NCBI GenBank assembly: GCA_026936335.1
Contig: JAPMXV010000003.1
Coordinates: 1 to 64,000, forward strand
Length of the DNA: 64,000 nucleotides
Direction: 5' to 3'
From: Mantamonas sphyraenae
Lineage: Eukaryota; CRuMs; Mantamonadidae
Under the pieces are notes generated by a model. It saw only the letters and a list, made by a program, of their open reading frames with translations, made no database searches and was not told the DNA's origin. This document shows, piece by piece, positions 50,266 through 60,589 of the stretch. Made by a program: the position numbers and the translations under genes. Every line of letters starts with the position of its first letter. The stretch's first letter is position 1.

Positions 50266-52634
50266 TCATCCCGAGACACGCACAGTGATCGGCTGAAACT
50301 CGCCCACTTCGTGTGCAGCGTCCTGTGTAATGTCCAGAGTGCCTGCGGTGCCCAGCTTGAGCATCTGGAAGAATGTAGAGGCAACTGTACGCCGTGTTGC
50401 GTTTGCGGGCACCAGTTCTTGCACAAAGTCGGCCGAGCGCATGCCCTGCATCTTTGCCTTGAATTCGTCCAACACCTGCTCAGAGGTTCGGCTCTCCTCT
50501 GCGCTGTTTGCGTTGACAGCATCCAGGGCGGCGCTGCTGCTACTGCTGCTGCTGCTGGCTGCACTGTCGTTGAGCGGATCGTCAAACGCTGGCTGGAGGT
50601 CAAAGTCGGAGGGCCCTTCAAAGTTGGCCATCCACGAGTCCTCGGCCTGTTGGGCTGCTTGCTCGGCAGTGGACACGTCTGCGTCATTTTCGGTGCGGCG
50701 CAGCTTGCTGGGCGACTCGCTCAGGGTGCTATCGAAGCTTGCGTTGCCCTGCTGGTTACCCTCCTCCACGTCATCGTCATCGTCGAGACGAACGTCGTCG
50801 CTTGCGTCGCGCAGGTCGAGCGGCATGTGTTCGCCAAGTTGCTGGAAGAGGAGCTCGTCCAGGGTTTTGCTGTTGGTTTCCAGGTACGCCAGGGCCTCCT
50901 CCGACCTGGGCCCCAGTTCCAAGTCGCGTACAATGGCGCCTGTGTCGTTGATGGTGCGTCGCATTTCCTTGCTCGGGATCTTCATCTCCTTGTCCCTGTT
51001 TGTTCGCCCTGCGCGCTTACGTTTCTTGTCTGCGTTGGCTGCTGCCCTCTTGGCTGCTTCTGCCTGCTCTGCAGCTGCGTCAGCCTGTGCCTGCTGCGCC
51101 TCCAGGGCGCTCATCTTCAGGCTCTCGGGGAGCCCTGTGCTGAGAGCGCTCAAGTCGCCCAGCTCTGCGCTTTGTGCGCTGTCCAGCTGCATGCTGGTGT
51201 CGTTCGCCGCCATAGCCCCCGCCGGCGTCGACAGTCCCGCTGCATGGGGCCCCAAACTGTCGCCTCCAAAAGACGTGTCAAACCCGCCCATGTCGGCGTC
51301 AAAGCCGAACCAGCCCAAATCGTTCAGCTCGGCCAGCGATTGGTCGGCTGTCGGGGTGGACTGCACGCCTGTGCCTGCCAGATCTGCAGGCAAGGCCGAC
51401 CCTGTGCTTGTATCTAGAAGGCTGCTCTCGCCGCGAGCCTCCTCTGCTCCGCGCGCGAGTTCCACGCTCTGGTTCAGTGCCATTGTGTCTGCGTTCACAG
51501 CTGTGCCACTGTCTGCAAACACAGCCCACTCATCGCCTCCGGGCAGACGCGAGGTGTCTGTGAGTGTGTGAGTGTGTGTTGTGTGTGTGTGTCAGCGATA
51601 ACAAGAGCTGGATGAGATCAACCACGTTGCCCTTTGTCTTCTGCATCACCACGTTGGTCCTGCATGTCCTGTTCCATGCTTCTTGCAGAGCGGCTCCCTT
51701 CACAGAGATGCACGCGGGTACCAAGTCGGCTGCGTGTGCGCGATCCTCTGACACCAGCCTTGTTCCATAATGATTTTTTTGGCGGGAAAACCTCCTTGGC
51801 TGCACCTACCTACGCCAAAGCTGCTCTCAAACGATTGGTTCAACAGCGCCAGCTGGTTGTCCACATTGTTTTGCAGCAGCGAGTCGTCGAGAGCCAGACC
51901 AGACACGTTCATGTCCGGCATATCGATGTTGTAGAGCATAAGATTGGAGGGCAATTTCTCGGCCAATGTGATCTGCGCCTTGGACATGCGTTGGTGCTCT
52001 GGTGCCATATCCACACTGTCCGATGCAGTTTTCTGTGACGCGGTCCATTGTGCGTGTGTGCGTGTGGCATTCCCACACAATGTGTGTTTGTGTCAGCGCC
52101 TGGAGCCTGTTTCCTGCGTCGCGGCCGCTCACGTGTGTTCCCGATTCACTCCTTACCTTGACCATGCCACGCGCTGCGTTGATGCACGCCTCTTCCAAGT
52201 GGCCCACCTTGCGCGAATAGATGCGCGCCATGCCCCACAGCAGGTGACCTTGCATGCGCAGCGAGTACTCGCGCGTGTTGCTCTGAATCGTGTCTGCGCG
52301 GGAAGTCAGCGCGCCAAAAATTCACACGTCAGCCTCCACCCACACCTCCTCCCGCTCTCGCGCTCCTCGCCCCCATTCCCATCTACATACCCACAAACCG
52401 CTCAATGTCTGCGGTCAGAAAGTTGCGGTTGCTCTTCAGCTTCTTGTCGTTGCAGTGCGACGCAATCCAAAGCTGCGTCAAGTGTGATCACCCACCCGCC
52501 GGCGTCAGCTCTCACTCTCACTCTCGCTCTCTCCAGACCCTCGTAGACGAAGCTCCACCCGTGCCCATCCTATCACCACAACGTACATCGCCCAGCGGGC
52601 TGCCCTTGGTCAACACATCGGCAGCGTAGAACAT
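50266..52634 (-). CDS. RAD21: Cohesin kleisin RAD21/SCC1
   Basis: Kleisin that closes the SMC1-SMC3 cohesin ring. Exons 52634-52587, 52472-52391, 52293-52157, 52032-51810 and 51557-50266 give about 593 residues (human 631). The N-terminal domain reads MFYAADVLTKGSPLGD/LWIASHC across the first intron, then SLRMQGHLLWGMARIYSRKVGHL, as in Rad21 and Rec8. The middle is disordered with an NKKRKRAGRTNRDKE basic patch. The C-terminal winged helix that binds SMC1 has RRTVASTFFQMLKLGTAGTLDITQD. It could be mitotic RAD21 or meiotic REC8; length and C-terminus favour RAD21. Several introns carry CGCTGAC branch-like sites. Confidence 0.93.
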
Positions 52635-52814
52635 GCTGACGGGTTTGCTTGCCTCGACTGGTTGCGGCGACGCGTTCCTGAGTCAGGAATCTTGCGCGCC
52701 AAGCAAACACACCTCACTCCACACACACACGAGAGCCGTGGGTGTGTGATGGTATGAGGAAAATTCATGTCCATGGAGCTCAGTGGAGCATGCCCCAGAT
52801 GCAACACTCCAACG

Positions 52815-53771
52815 ATGCGCCTGCTCCTTTCCTTGGTCTTGGTGCTTCTGTGTACGCAGTGGGCACTAGTGCACGCACAGCAGCAGCAGCAACAGAGTGC
52901 TGCACACCACCACAGGGGTACGTGATGTCATACAGCTCCTGCATGCTCGCGACACGGAGTTTCAGAACCTCCCCAGCACGCCTTGGTCCAGTTCGTGCAA
53001 CCTTCCACGCTCCACTCACACACGACGTACACTCCCACAACCCCGCCATGTTGAATCCAAAACATCCTCTGTAGCCTATCGTGACCGCGAACTCGTCAGA
53101 ATCCAATGTCTAAACGCTTCCAACGAGTGGGGCCCCGGCCCGGTTTGCCAAGAGACCGGTGAGGAGCTTACGTTCAACTTTGGCATGGATAACTTTTTCT
53201 ACTGCGGTCTTGCTGTCACGTCGGACAACTACAATTGGTTCCGTCGTGTCATTAAACAGCAGGAGACCTGGAACTGCCGGGTGCCCATGTCCCCTGCCCT
53301 CCGTTTCTACATCCCACTCTCAATCCCGCTCTGGTGAGTTTCCTGGCGCGTTTCCACCACCCTGTTTCCACTCCCGTACCCAATCTCACCTCCACCCCAC
53401 CTACCAACTCGCCCGTATACAGGGGCATCGCCGAGTCTGAGCACTTTCATCTCGACGACCACATGAACTTTGTCTTTCACGCCGACCGCGGCCGCATTAT
53501 TGCCGCATCCGCCTACCCTGTCCGCGACCGCTTTCAATTCGGCCGCGAGGGTTCCATCATCAACATGCATGGGCCTGTGCACTGGTTCCGCCGCCACTCA
53601 TTCCACAGCTACGGCACAACCAAGGAGACCCGAGACCCCACCGACTCACGTTGGTACGTCATCCTCGGTGCATGCACTGCCACGGCCTTGGCCATGGTCC
53701 TTCTCTTTGGTCTTGTCTACTGGTACATTCTGAAGCCCCGGCTCATCAAAAAGATGGTCAAGCGCGACTGA
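52815..53771 (+). CDS. Type I membrane protein, unrecognised
   Basis: Exons 52815-52917, 53075-53333 and 53423-53771 give about 236 residues. The start is a clear signal peptide (MRLLLSLVLVLLCTQWALVHA) followed by polyGln and His. The lumenal part has four Cys (IQCLN, PVCQE, FFYCG, WNCR), likely two disulfides, and an NxS glycosylation site (LNASNEW). A C-terminal membrane helix (about ILGACTATALAMVLLFGLVYWYIL) precedes a basic tail, IKKMVKRD. I recognise no family. The architecture suggests an ER, Golgi or surface protein. Its stop is 43 bp from the convergent C2 protein. Confidence 0.8.
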
Positions 53772-53814
53772 AAACCTCGTTTCTGTTTCCATGCTTCTCA
53801 CATCGCCACCGACA

Positions 53815-56800
53815 CTAGTCCAAACGCATCACCTGAAGCCCCTGAGTCGTCTTCTCGGCTCGCATGCGCTTGCTGAGCGCGCGCTTCACCTTGGCGATAT
53901 AAAACGAAATTGTCACATACCCCGACCCTTTCGACATCACGGCCTGCTTGTTGCGTTGTGTGGCGCGCAGATCAAATGCACCTTCCAGTCGACCCTCGTC
54001 TCCGTATGGCTTCAGCGATACAACCACGGCCAGGACGGGGCCGCCGAAACGCTTCGAGTTCACCTCCACCGTCACGCTCTTCTGCGCGTCCAGGGCCTTT
54101 TCGATACCGGCCAGTGTGCCACGCAGAAACAGACTTTGCTCGCTGTCCACCACTGTGCCCCCGTTGGCATTCAGGGCAAACAGGTCTGTCTCCAGCTCCT
54201 GGTTGAACATCTTGAAGCACACCTTGGCCGAGTCGTCCTCGCGCTCGTAGTCTGTCAGGTACAGCGAGTTGATGGCAAAGGTGCACTGCCACACTGTGTC
54301 CACAAAGTGGTACTTCGGGTTGTCCAGCAGTGATCGCTGTTTCGTCGCAGCCGCCATCGACGCGTACGGGATGGTTTGCATCCATTCGGTTGGCAGCGGG
54401 TCGCATGTGAAAAACTCGTGGTTTTCAAGGGCATACACGCCGTGGTGGTACCGAACCTTTTCCTGCACCTGCTTGTCGTACGACTGCACAGGCATCAGAC
54501 CAAGCTCCACCTTGACGGAGCACACGCCTAGCTCGTCCGAAATAAACAGATGGCACAGCTCCACCTTGGACGATGACAACAGCTCCTTCAAGGGGATGTT
54601 CACATGCCCATACGCCGTGTCTGAAAGATCGGATCCCAACGCAATGCGCACCTTCTGGCCCATGAGGTACATGCGCATCCCCTTCCAACTCTCGGCATAC
54701 ACATGGAACACACGCAGGTCGTTGATTGGGATGTTGGGTGTCTTGTGGCAGTCGATGGGGATGTCCACGTGCTGCTTCAGCAGGTCGTACGACAGCCTGT
54801 AGTTCCCCACACCAAACACGCTTGCCAACGGCGGCGCGTCGTTGATGGCTGATAGGTGGACGTCCGTATGTCAGCGCTGGGTTCAAGCCACAGTCCAATC
54901 ACACTCATACCCCAGTTGCACACAACTTACTTCGCACAAACACAATGATGCGGTACAACGTCAACTTGGGCAACAAAAAGTCATCGCTGGTTCGCTGTGG
55001 CCTCACAGGCTTGCCGTAGGGCAGCCTGTACGCCCAGCCATCGGGGATTGCAGCCTCCTCCACTTTGAACGTCAGATTGGCGTTGCCCTTGGTGCTGGAT
55101 GTCAACAGTGATGTGCTCGACGACGACGACGATGATCCGGTATTTGCGTTGTATCCGCTGTTCTGTCGTGTCAACGCCGTCTCTTCGCTCACCGGCACTC
55201 CCAGTGCTCTCGCAAACTGCAGTTCCAGCTTGATGAGCTTCTTCTCCAGGCTGTACAAGTCGTAGCAGTTCTTACACACGCGGTACGAGCGGTACATCGA
55301 CGTCGTGTCGATGTTCTCCAGGTTGTTGCGGCACTCCACCGTGTCAAACCACGAAAAGTGCTTCCCGCGACCCTTCAGGTGCATGTTCATCTGCCGAATC
55401 ATTTTCAGTGTCAAGTGGTGCTGCAAGTCTTCCACCTGGAAGCGTGCCAGGCACGACTTGCACTTGATTGTCCTGTGATAGTCCTTGCGCGGCCGCTTTG
55501 CTGCCATGCGCTCTTCCATGCTCATGGTGCCCTCGTCCCCGCCCACCATCGCATAGCCAGACGCAAGGATCTCTGCGTCGGTTTTGGACACCTTTTCCTT
55601 GCCCTTACGTGAGCGCACGCCTCGCTGCTGTGCGTTGACCGCTTCGCTCAGCTGCCGCATCGCATCCTTCGCTCGGATTCGCTTTGGGATCGCTACGGGC
55701 TTGGCTCGGAATGCTTTGACTTGAAGGAACCAGTACTGCTCCTTGGCATCCTTCACATAGTCGCAGATCATCTCCTGGAAGCGCACCGGCGGCCACGCTT
55801 GTTTCTCGATCATCCTCGCAACTCGGATGTTGCACTTTTCCAGATCCTTGGCCACCATGCCTGTCATGCGGAAGATGCTCGTCCGGTCTGGATCCGTGCT
55901 GCGCACCGTGTACAGGTCCCGGTAATCCATGATCTCGTCCGTGTCCATTCGGTACTTGTTTGTGATGACGTACGCAAATGGCCGCTTCTGCTCTCGCCAC
56001 ACCGCTCGCACAATGAACGCCTTCAAACCTTTGGGACGCACGTACTGTTGGATCACAAACTGGTTGTCCTTGCCTGCATTGCGCAGCGCGTGCGACAACT
56101 CTTTCGTCCCACACAGCTGCAGGTCTGTTGAGTTTGTGTTGTATCCCCGCCTCTTGATCACACACGTCAGTTTGCTCTCGTCTCCGTCGTATCCCATCCG
56201 CTTGATGATGTCCGTGTCCTTGAACGACTCGGTTCTACCCACGCCACGCCAAGTGTCAGTCGAACCCGTACCCACCACCACCCACAAGCACAAGGCGCTC
56301 CATTGCACAGCCCCCCACCCACACACGTCCCCAACTCTGTCATTTCTCATTTCTTCCTACCTGTACACAAAGCCCTCCTTCGAGGTGTAGATCCAGGTTT
56401 GGTTCCGCGAGTTGCCCGAGTTGATGATGATGGTGTCTGGGATATGCAGCTGCAGCCGCCCTGTCTTTTTCTTTTGCTTGTCCTTTGATCCTTCCGGTGG
56501 CCTGATTTATGTCCGTTTGTTATGTGTGTGTGTGAGCAAGCGTTGACCCGGGAAAAGGGCTGCAGATGACCACGCGCGGATTTCGGCTTGGCAACGGTCG
56601 ACCCTCAACGGCGCTCACACAGCGTTGCCAAGCTCTTTATCACGCTTGGAACTGCTCTCACTCCCCTTACCTTGCCAGATACTGGTAGCAATCGACACCA
56701 GGTTGCACATGGACGTCTTCGTTCATGTAATCCTTGCCCCGGAACGCAGCGCGTTCAAACGCCTCGGTGATCTTCTTCTCCACCACCGGGTGAAGCTCCT

Positions 56801-56870
56801 CCTCCGAGTCGTACCCCTGCTCAGCAGTGTTTCCTTGTGTTAGCAACCCGCTCGTTCTGCCCAGATACAT
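53815..56870 (-). CDS. C2-domain protein, possibly CEP120-like (low certainty)
   Basis: Exons 56870-56671, 56501-56361, 56234-54931 and 54848-53815 give about 892 residues; all joins keep frame. The N-terminus has GRLQLHIPDTIIINSGN. The middle has a Cys-containing segment (IKCKSCLARFQVEDLQHHL...CRNNL...YRVCKNCYDL) that may bind zinc. Two beta-rich segments near the C-terminus look like C2 domains: LYRIIVFVR.INDAPPLASVFGVGNYRLSYDLL and SLYLTDYEREDDSAKVCFKMFNQELETD. The layout NYRLSYDLL..HVDIP, then a hydrophobic strand and NIPLKELL, recalls the CEP120 C2 region, but that likeness is weak. HYLS1, a centriole protein, lies two genes away. The first-exon start is uncertain. Confidence 0.6.
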
Positions 56871-56938
56871 CTCACGCCACCGCTCAACACACTTCCATCG
56901 TCAGCTTGGCCTTTGCAGCGCGCCAGGCAGGCAAACAC

Positions 56939-58837
56939 ATGTTTTCGCCTCACCTGCGTCCACACACAGCCCCGTGTGTGTGGCTCCACCCGTCTCACGC
57001 CGACGCCTCATTCTACGCGAGCACCCTGTGCACCATCGAGGCCGGCGATTCTTTGGCCACCCTCACTTTGCAGCTCGCCTGGGACGTCTCTCTGAACACA
57101 GACCAGGCTGGACTGCCCAGCGCCTTGGCTTCGTATGTATGGGGACATGCGGAGCTTACCTCGCTGACCGTTCTGCCGTTGGACACACGGAAGCAGGCTG
57201 CCAGCCGTGCGGACTCAGTCGAACTGATAGTGCCCGCCCAGTACATCTCTGACCCCTTCAAGGTTGCCTGTAGCCGCCAACTACGTGGATACACACTGTT
57301 CAGCGTCGCCTGCGTGCGCTATAGAGACCGCGACGTCATCGTGCATGTCCAGCAAGGCCCATTGGTCATGCACAGGCAGACCTGCGTTACCCTCCAGGCC
57401 GAGGACGAGGAACTCCTCACTCTCACTCCAAGCCAACACACATGCTACCAAGACATCATTGCGTTGCACACACACGCCCCTGGCTCCACCTTTGTCCTCG
57501 ACGGTCCTGCAGGCTGCGGCAAAACTCATCTGGCACTGTTCCTGGCCCAGCAGACCCCTGTCCACTCGATCTCCATGATCAACATTGTCGCTGAGTATCC
57601 TGACGGACGTCCAGGGCTCCTTGCTGCTGCTACCAAGGATGCCCTTTCCCAGGCCGCCGTTTGTGTCGTGGACGACCTGCACGCAATCGCTCTCCTCGCC
57701 GACGACGAGCCCCAGGAGTACCAGTCACTGTGCAAGGATGTAGAGGCAATGCTAGAGACCCTCGCCGAGGCAGGAGTCTCTCAACTGCTTGCTCTCAACA
57801 AGAAATCTGCCTTGCCGACTTCCATTCGGCAACACACCGGGTTGCAGCTCACATCCCTCTCCCTGTCCATGCCAAGCGACGCAGACCGAGCGCACGTCCT
57901 CCAAACCCAGGAAGATTCCCTCGTCAGGGCGACCAAGGGTATGAACATTTCCCAGGTCCTTGCACACGAGCAGCAGAGCACCACATCCTCCACTTTGTCC
58001 CACTCTTCCTCCTCGCCCTCTCCAAGCGTATCCAAGCCCGTTCCAGTTTTTGTCGGAGCACAGAAGCTTGTAGAACGACTGGAGCGCTTATTGGTGTGGC
58101 CCACCGAACACAAGGAGGCTTACGATCGCCTGGGCATAGAGGCGCCGCGTGGCTTGCTACTGTACGGACCCACTGGCTGTGGCAAAACGGCTGTGTTGCG
58201 CCACGTGTTGGCCAAACACAATGTACCGGTTGTGCACGTGCAGCCCACTCGTGTGCTGAGCAAGTACATGGGCGAGAGCGAAGAGTGGCTCGTCAACTTG
58301 TTCGACGCCGCACGCAAGCAGGCTCCCTGCTGTTTATTTATTGACGACATTGACATCATCGGTCTCGACCGCCAGGACGCGCAGGACTCAACAGGGGTCA
58401 GCCAACGGCTCGTCAGCACCATGCTCAACGAGATGGACGGCGTCGAAAGCGTTGGCCAAGTGCTCATGGTTGCTGCCACCACACGGCCCTGGGAGCTCGA
58501 CTCGGCTCTTGTGCGCTCCGGTCGCTTTGATCAGTGGATATACGTTGCCAACCCTGACGGCAACCAGCGTCTCGCTCTCCTTGAGCATGCATCTGCAAAC
58601 ATGCCCCTCGACGACAACGTTGACCTTGCCCACGTCGCCGGCGAACCCACACAAGGCTTCTCCTCCAGCTCCATTCTGTCTTTGTGTCGTGCTGCTGCCA
58701 TCAAGGCCCTTCAAAACGACGACCAAGCCTCCGTGGTCACGGCTCACGACTTCCAAGCCGCCCTCGACGACTTTGTGTGGCCCACCGTGTCTGAAGACGA
58801 CAAGAAGGCGTACAGCGACTTTTCAAACAGCATGTGA
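56939..58837 (+). CDS. Tandem AAA ATPase (CDC48/PEX1/SPATA5L1-like)
   Basis: Single exon, about 632 residues with two AAA modules. D1 (from about residue 185) has Walker A GPAGCGKTH and VCVVDDLHAIALL. D2 (from about 395) has GLLLYGPTGCGKTAVLRH, LSKYMGESEEWLVNLFDAARKQ, Walker B CLFIDDIDII, a sensor region MVAATTRPWELDSALVRSGRFD, and a small helical domain. Both Walker B motifs end in Asp-Asp instead of Asp-Glu. The N-terminal 170 residues are a beta-rich domain without VCP-like identity. D2 order and DDNVDLAHVA resemble PEX1; overall size resembles SPATA5L1. I cannot decide. Divergent from the C2 protein, 68 bp between starts. Confidence 0.85.
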   Translation: MFSPHLRPHTAPCVWLHPSHADASFYASTLCTIEAGDSLATLTLQLAWDVSLNTDQAGLPSALASYVWGHAELTSLTVLPLDTRKQAASRADSVELIVPAQYISDPFKVACSRQLRGYTLFSVACVRYRDRDVIVHVQQGPLVMHRQTCVTLQAEDEELLTLTPSQHTCYQDIIALHTHAPGSTFVLDGPAGCGKTHLALFLAQQTPVHSISMINIVAEYPDGRPGLLAAATKDALSQAAVCVVDDLHAIALLADDEPQEYQSLCKDVEAMLETLAEAGVSQLLALNKKSALPTSIRQHTGLQLTSLSLSMPSDADRAHVLQTQEDSLVRATKGMNISQVLAHEQQSTTSSTLSHSSSSPSPSVSKPVPVFVGAQKLVERLERLLVWPTEHKEAYDRLGIEAPRGLLLYGPTGCGKTAVLRHVLAKHNVPVVHVQPTRVLSKYMGESEEWLVNLFDAARKQAPCCLFIDDIDIIGLDRQDAQDSTGVSQRLVSTMLNEMDGVESVGQVLMVAATTRPWELDSALVRSGRFDQWIYVANPDGNQRLALLEHASANMPLDDNVDLAHVAGEPTQGFSSSSILSLCRAAAIKALQNDDQASVVTAHDFQAALDDFVWPTVSEDDKKAYSDFSNSM

Positions 58838-58887
58838 ACGACAACAACAAACATTGTGTGTGTGTGTGTGTGCATTGATCCCCCTCC

Positions 58888-60492
58888 TCACGGGGCGGTG
58901 TCGAGCAGGCGCGTCCTCACCTCCCATCGCAAGTTGTCTCGGCGCTTCTCGGTCGGCACCTGGTACGTGTTTGGCTTGATGCGACGTGAGCGAGTGTTGC
59001 CTGTGGCTGTTTGGGGCCGGCGACGCGACGCCTGGTCCCGTGCAGAGGCCTGTTTGCGGCGCCTGCCGTTGGCATCCCACTGCCGGCTATGCTTCTGGAA
59101 CAGCGCCACGGGATCGGACTTGCGTACGTTTCCGCTGATGAATCGCTTGCCCTTGGGTTGTTCTTCCGTGCGAATGAAGCCCACGTAGCGTCCGTAGTCC
59201 CCATCGCCTCCATGCGCGCTGCGTGCGCTTTGTGGCCTGCGCCGTGCGCTCCCTCGTGTTCCCTGCTCGTTGTACGCAAACCTGTCCTCACCATCCAGGT
59301 TCAAGTGCATCAGCGACGGTTGCATGTGCACCACCGACCGCCCGCTGACCACCGACACGTTGTGCAGGTCCTCGTCTTCATCGTCCTCGTCGTCCTCGTC
59401 GTCGTCTTCTCCCGCCAATACCTCCTCTTCACTCAGTACCCCCTTGCCGTACTGTTTCATCTCGCGTGCACGCTCCCTGCGCAGCTCGGCGTCCAGATCG
59501 TCCTCTGCATCCAGATCGACGTCGTCCACCTGTTCGTCTCCATTCGCTTCCGCATCGTAGCCCCGCACCCCACGAAGGTAGTCCTTGTGGCGCTTGGCAA
59601 TGTCTGTGCTGCGTCCACGCTGCTGGATCTTGTGCTTTCCGCTGCTGCGGCTCTTCTTTGCAGGTGTCGCCTTGGCGGGTGACAACACTGTCCCGCGGTG
59701 CGCATACAGGTACTCCGCCAGGGCGTCCTGCTCCAGCTTGCTTGCTCCTTGCATGTTCAACATGTTCTCCTTTTCCACCAAGTCCTGCTGTTGCCCTCCG
59801 TGGCTCTTGTTGCTGTGCTCCTGCTTCTGGCTTGTTCGCGATTTGCTCCCTTGTTTCTTCTTGCCTGAACCCACCTTGCGCGCCGTGCCCCGCTTCGGAT
59901 CTGTCTTTACACGCGCTTTGCGGTTCTTCTTGCCACTACCTACACCTCCCTGCGCCGTGTTTGCGCTTCGTGCACTGCGGTGCGGCGATCCATGACTCGG
60001 CCGGTTGCTGTGTTTTTGTCCCCCGGATTTGGCGCGCCGAACGTTGGCCAGCGTCTTCCTCGTCTCCTCCTGCTCCTCTTCCACATGTCCCCAGTTCACG
60101 TGCGCTCCACTCCCCCCGTGTCTTGCCTGCTCTGTTTTCTCCTGAAATCCGCCCATTCCACTCGCTGTTGATGCTCCATGCGACCCAGCTCCTCCACCGA
60201 ACGTGTTGCTCAGCTGCGCTTGCCGCATCAGCTGGTACTGCTGCTCCTGCGCCTGAAGAAACGTCTTGCGTTGTTCATACCGCTTCTCCTGTTCTGCCAT
60301 GTCATACGCAAGCTTTGCGTTTCGTTGTTCCTGTGCCTCCTTCACTAGGCTGGCCTCGTCGGGGAACTGTGACTGCAGCTCCGCCACAAACTCGTCCAAC
60401 ACCTCTTCCGGGATATCTGTGTAACCCATGGCCTCCAACTGCTTGCTTACCACGTCCCGTGTCACCATCTGTGTCTTTGCCTTGCTCGTCAT
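58888..60492 (-). CDS. HYLS1: Hydrolethalus syndrome protein 1 homologue
   Basis: Core centriolar protein needed for cilium assembly. Single exon, 534 residues (human 299). The C-terminus carries the diagnostic HYLS1 box: DPVALFQKHSRQWDAN and, at the very end, YQVPTEKRRDNLRWEVR, against human YLVPTEKKRSALRWGVR. The N-terminus VSKQLEAMGYTDIPEEVLDEFVAELQ is another conserved short helix pair in protist HYLS1 proteins. Between lie a Gln/Lys coiled coil, basic Ser/Lys runs and an acidic stretch (GEDDDEDDEDDEDEDL). Presence implies the organism builds centrioles and cilia. The start at 60492 (MTSKAKTQMVTRD) leaves 97 bp to the divergent UCKL1. Confidence 0.92.
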   Translation of the reverse strand: MTSKAKTQMVTRDVVSKQLEAMGYTDIPEEVLDEFVAELQSQFPDEASLVKEAQEQRNAKLAYDMAEQEKRYEQRKTFLQAQEQQYQLMRQAQLSNTFGGGAGSHGASTASGMGGFQEKTEQARHGGSGAHVNWGHVEEEQEETRKTLANVRRAKSGGQKHSNRPSHGSPHRSARSANTAQGGVGSGKKNRKARVKTDPKRGTARKVGSGKKKQGSKSRTSQKQEHSNKSHGGQQQDLVEKENMLNMQGASKLEQDALAEYLYAHRGTVLSPAKATPAKKSRSSGKHKIQQRGRSTDIAKRHKDYLRGVRGYDAEANGDEQVDDVDLDAEDDLDAELRRERAREMKQYGKGVLSEEEVLAGEDDDEDDEDDEDEDLHNVSVVSGRSVVHMQPSLMHLNLDGEDRFAYNEQGTRGSARRRPQSARSAHGGDGDYGRYVGFIRTEEQPKGKRFISGNVRKSDPVALFQKHSRQWDANGRRRKQASARDQASRRRPQTATGNTRSRRIKPNTYQVPTEKRRDNLRWEVRTRLLDTAP

Positions 60493-60589
60493 CTCTCGTG
60501 CGCCTCGCTTGGCCCCGTCTGCGCATACGCACACACACCATCCACCTCGACACTTCCAGAACCTCCTGTCCTTCAACCGAAAGACACAA

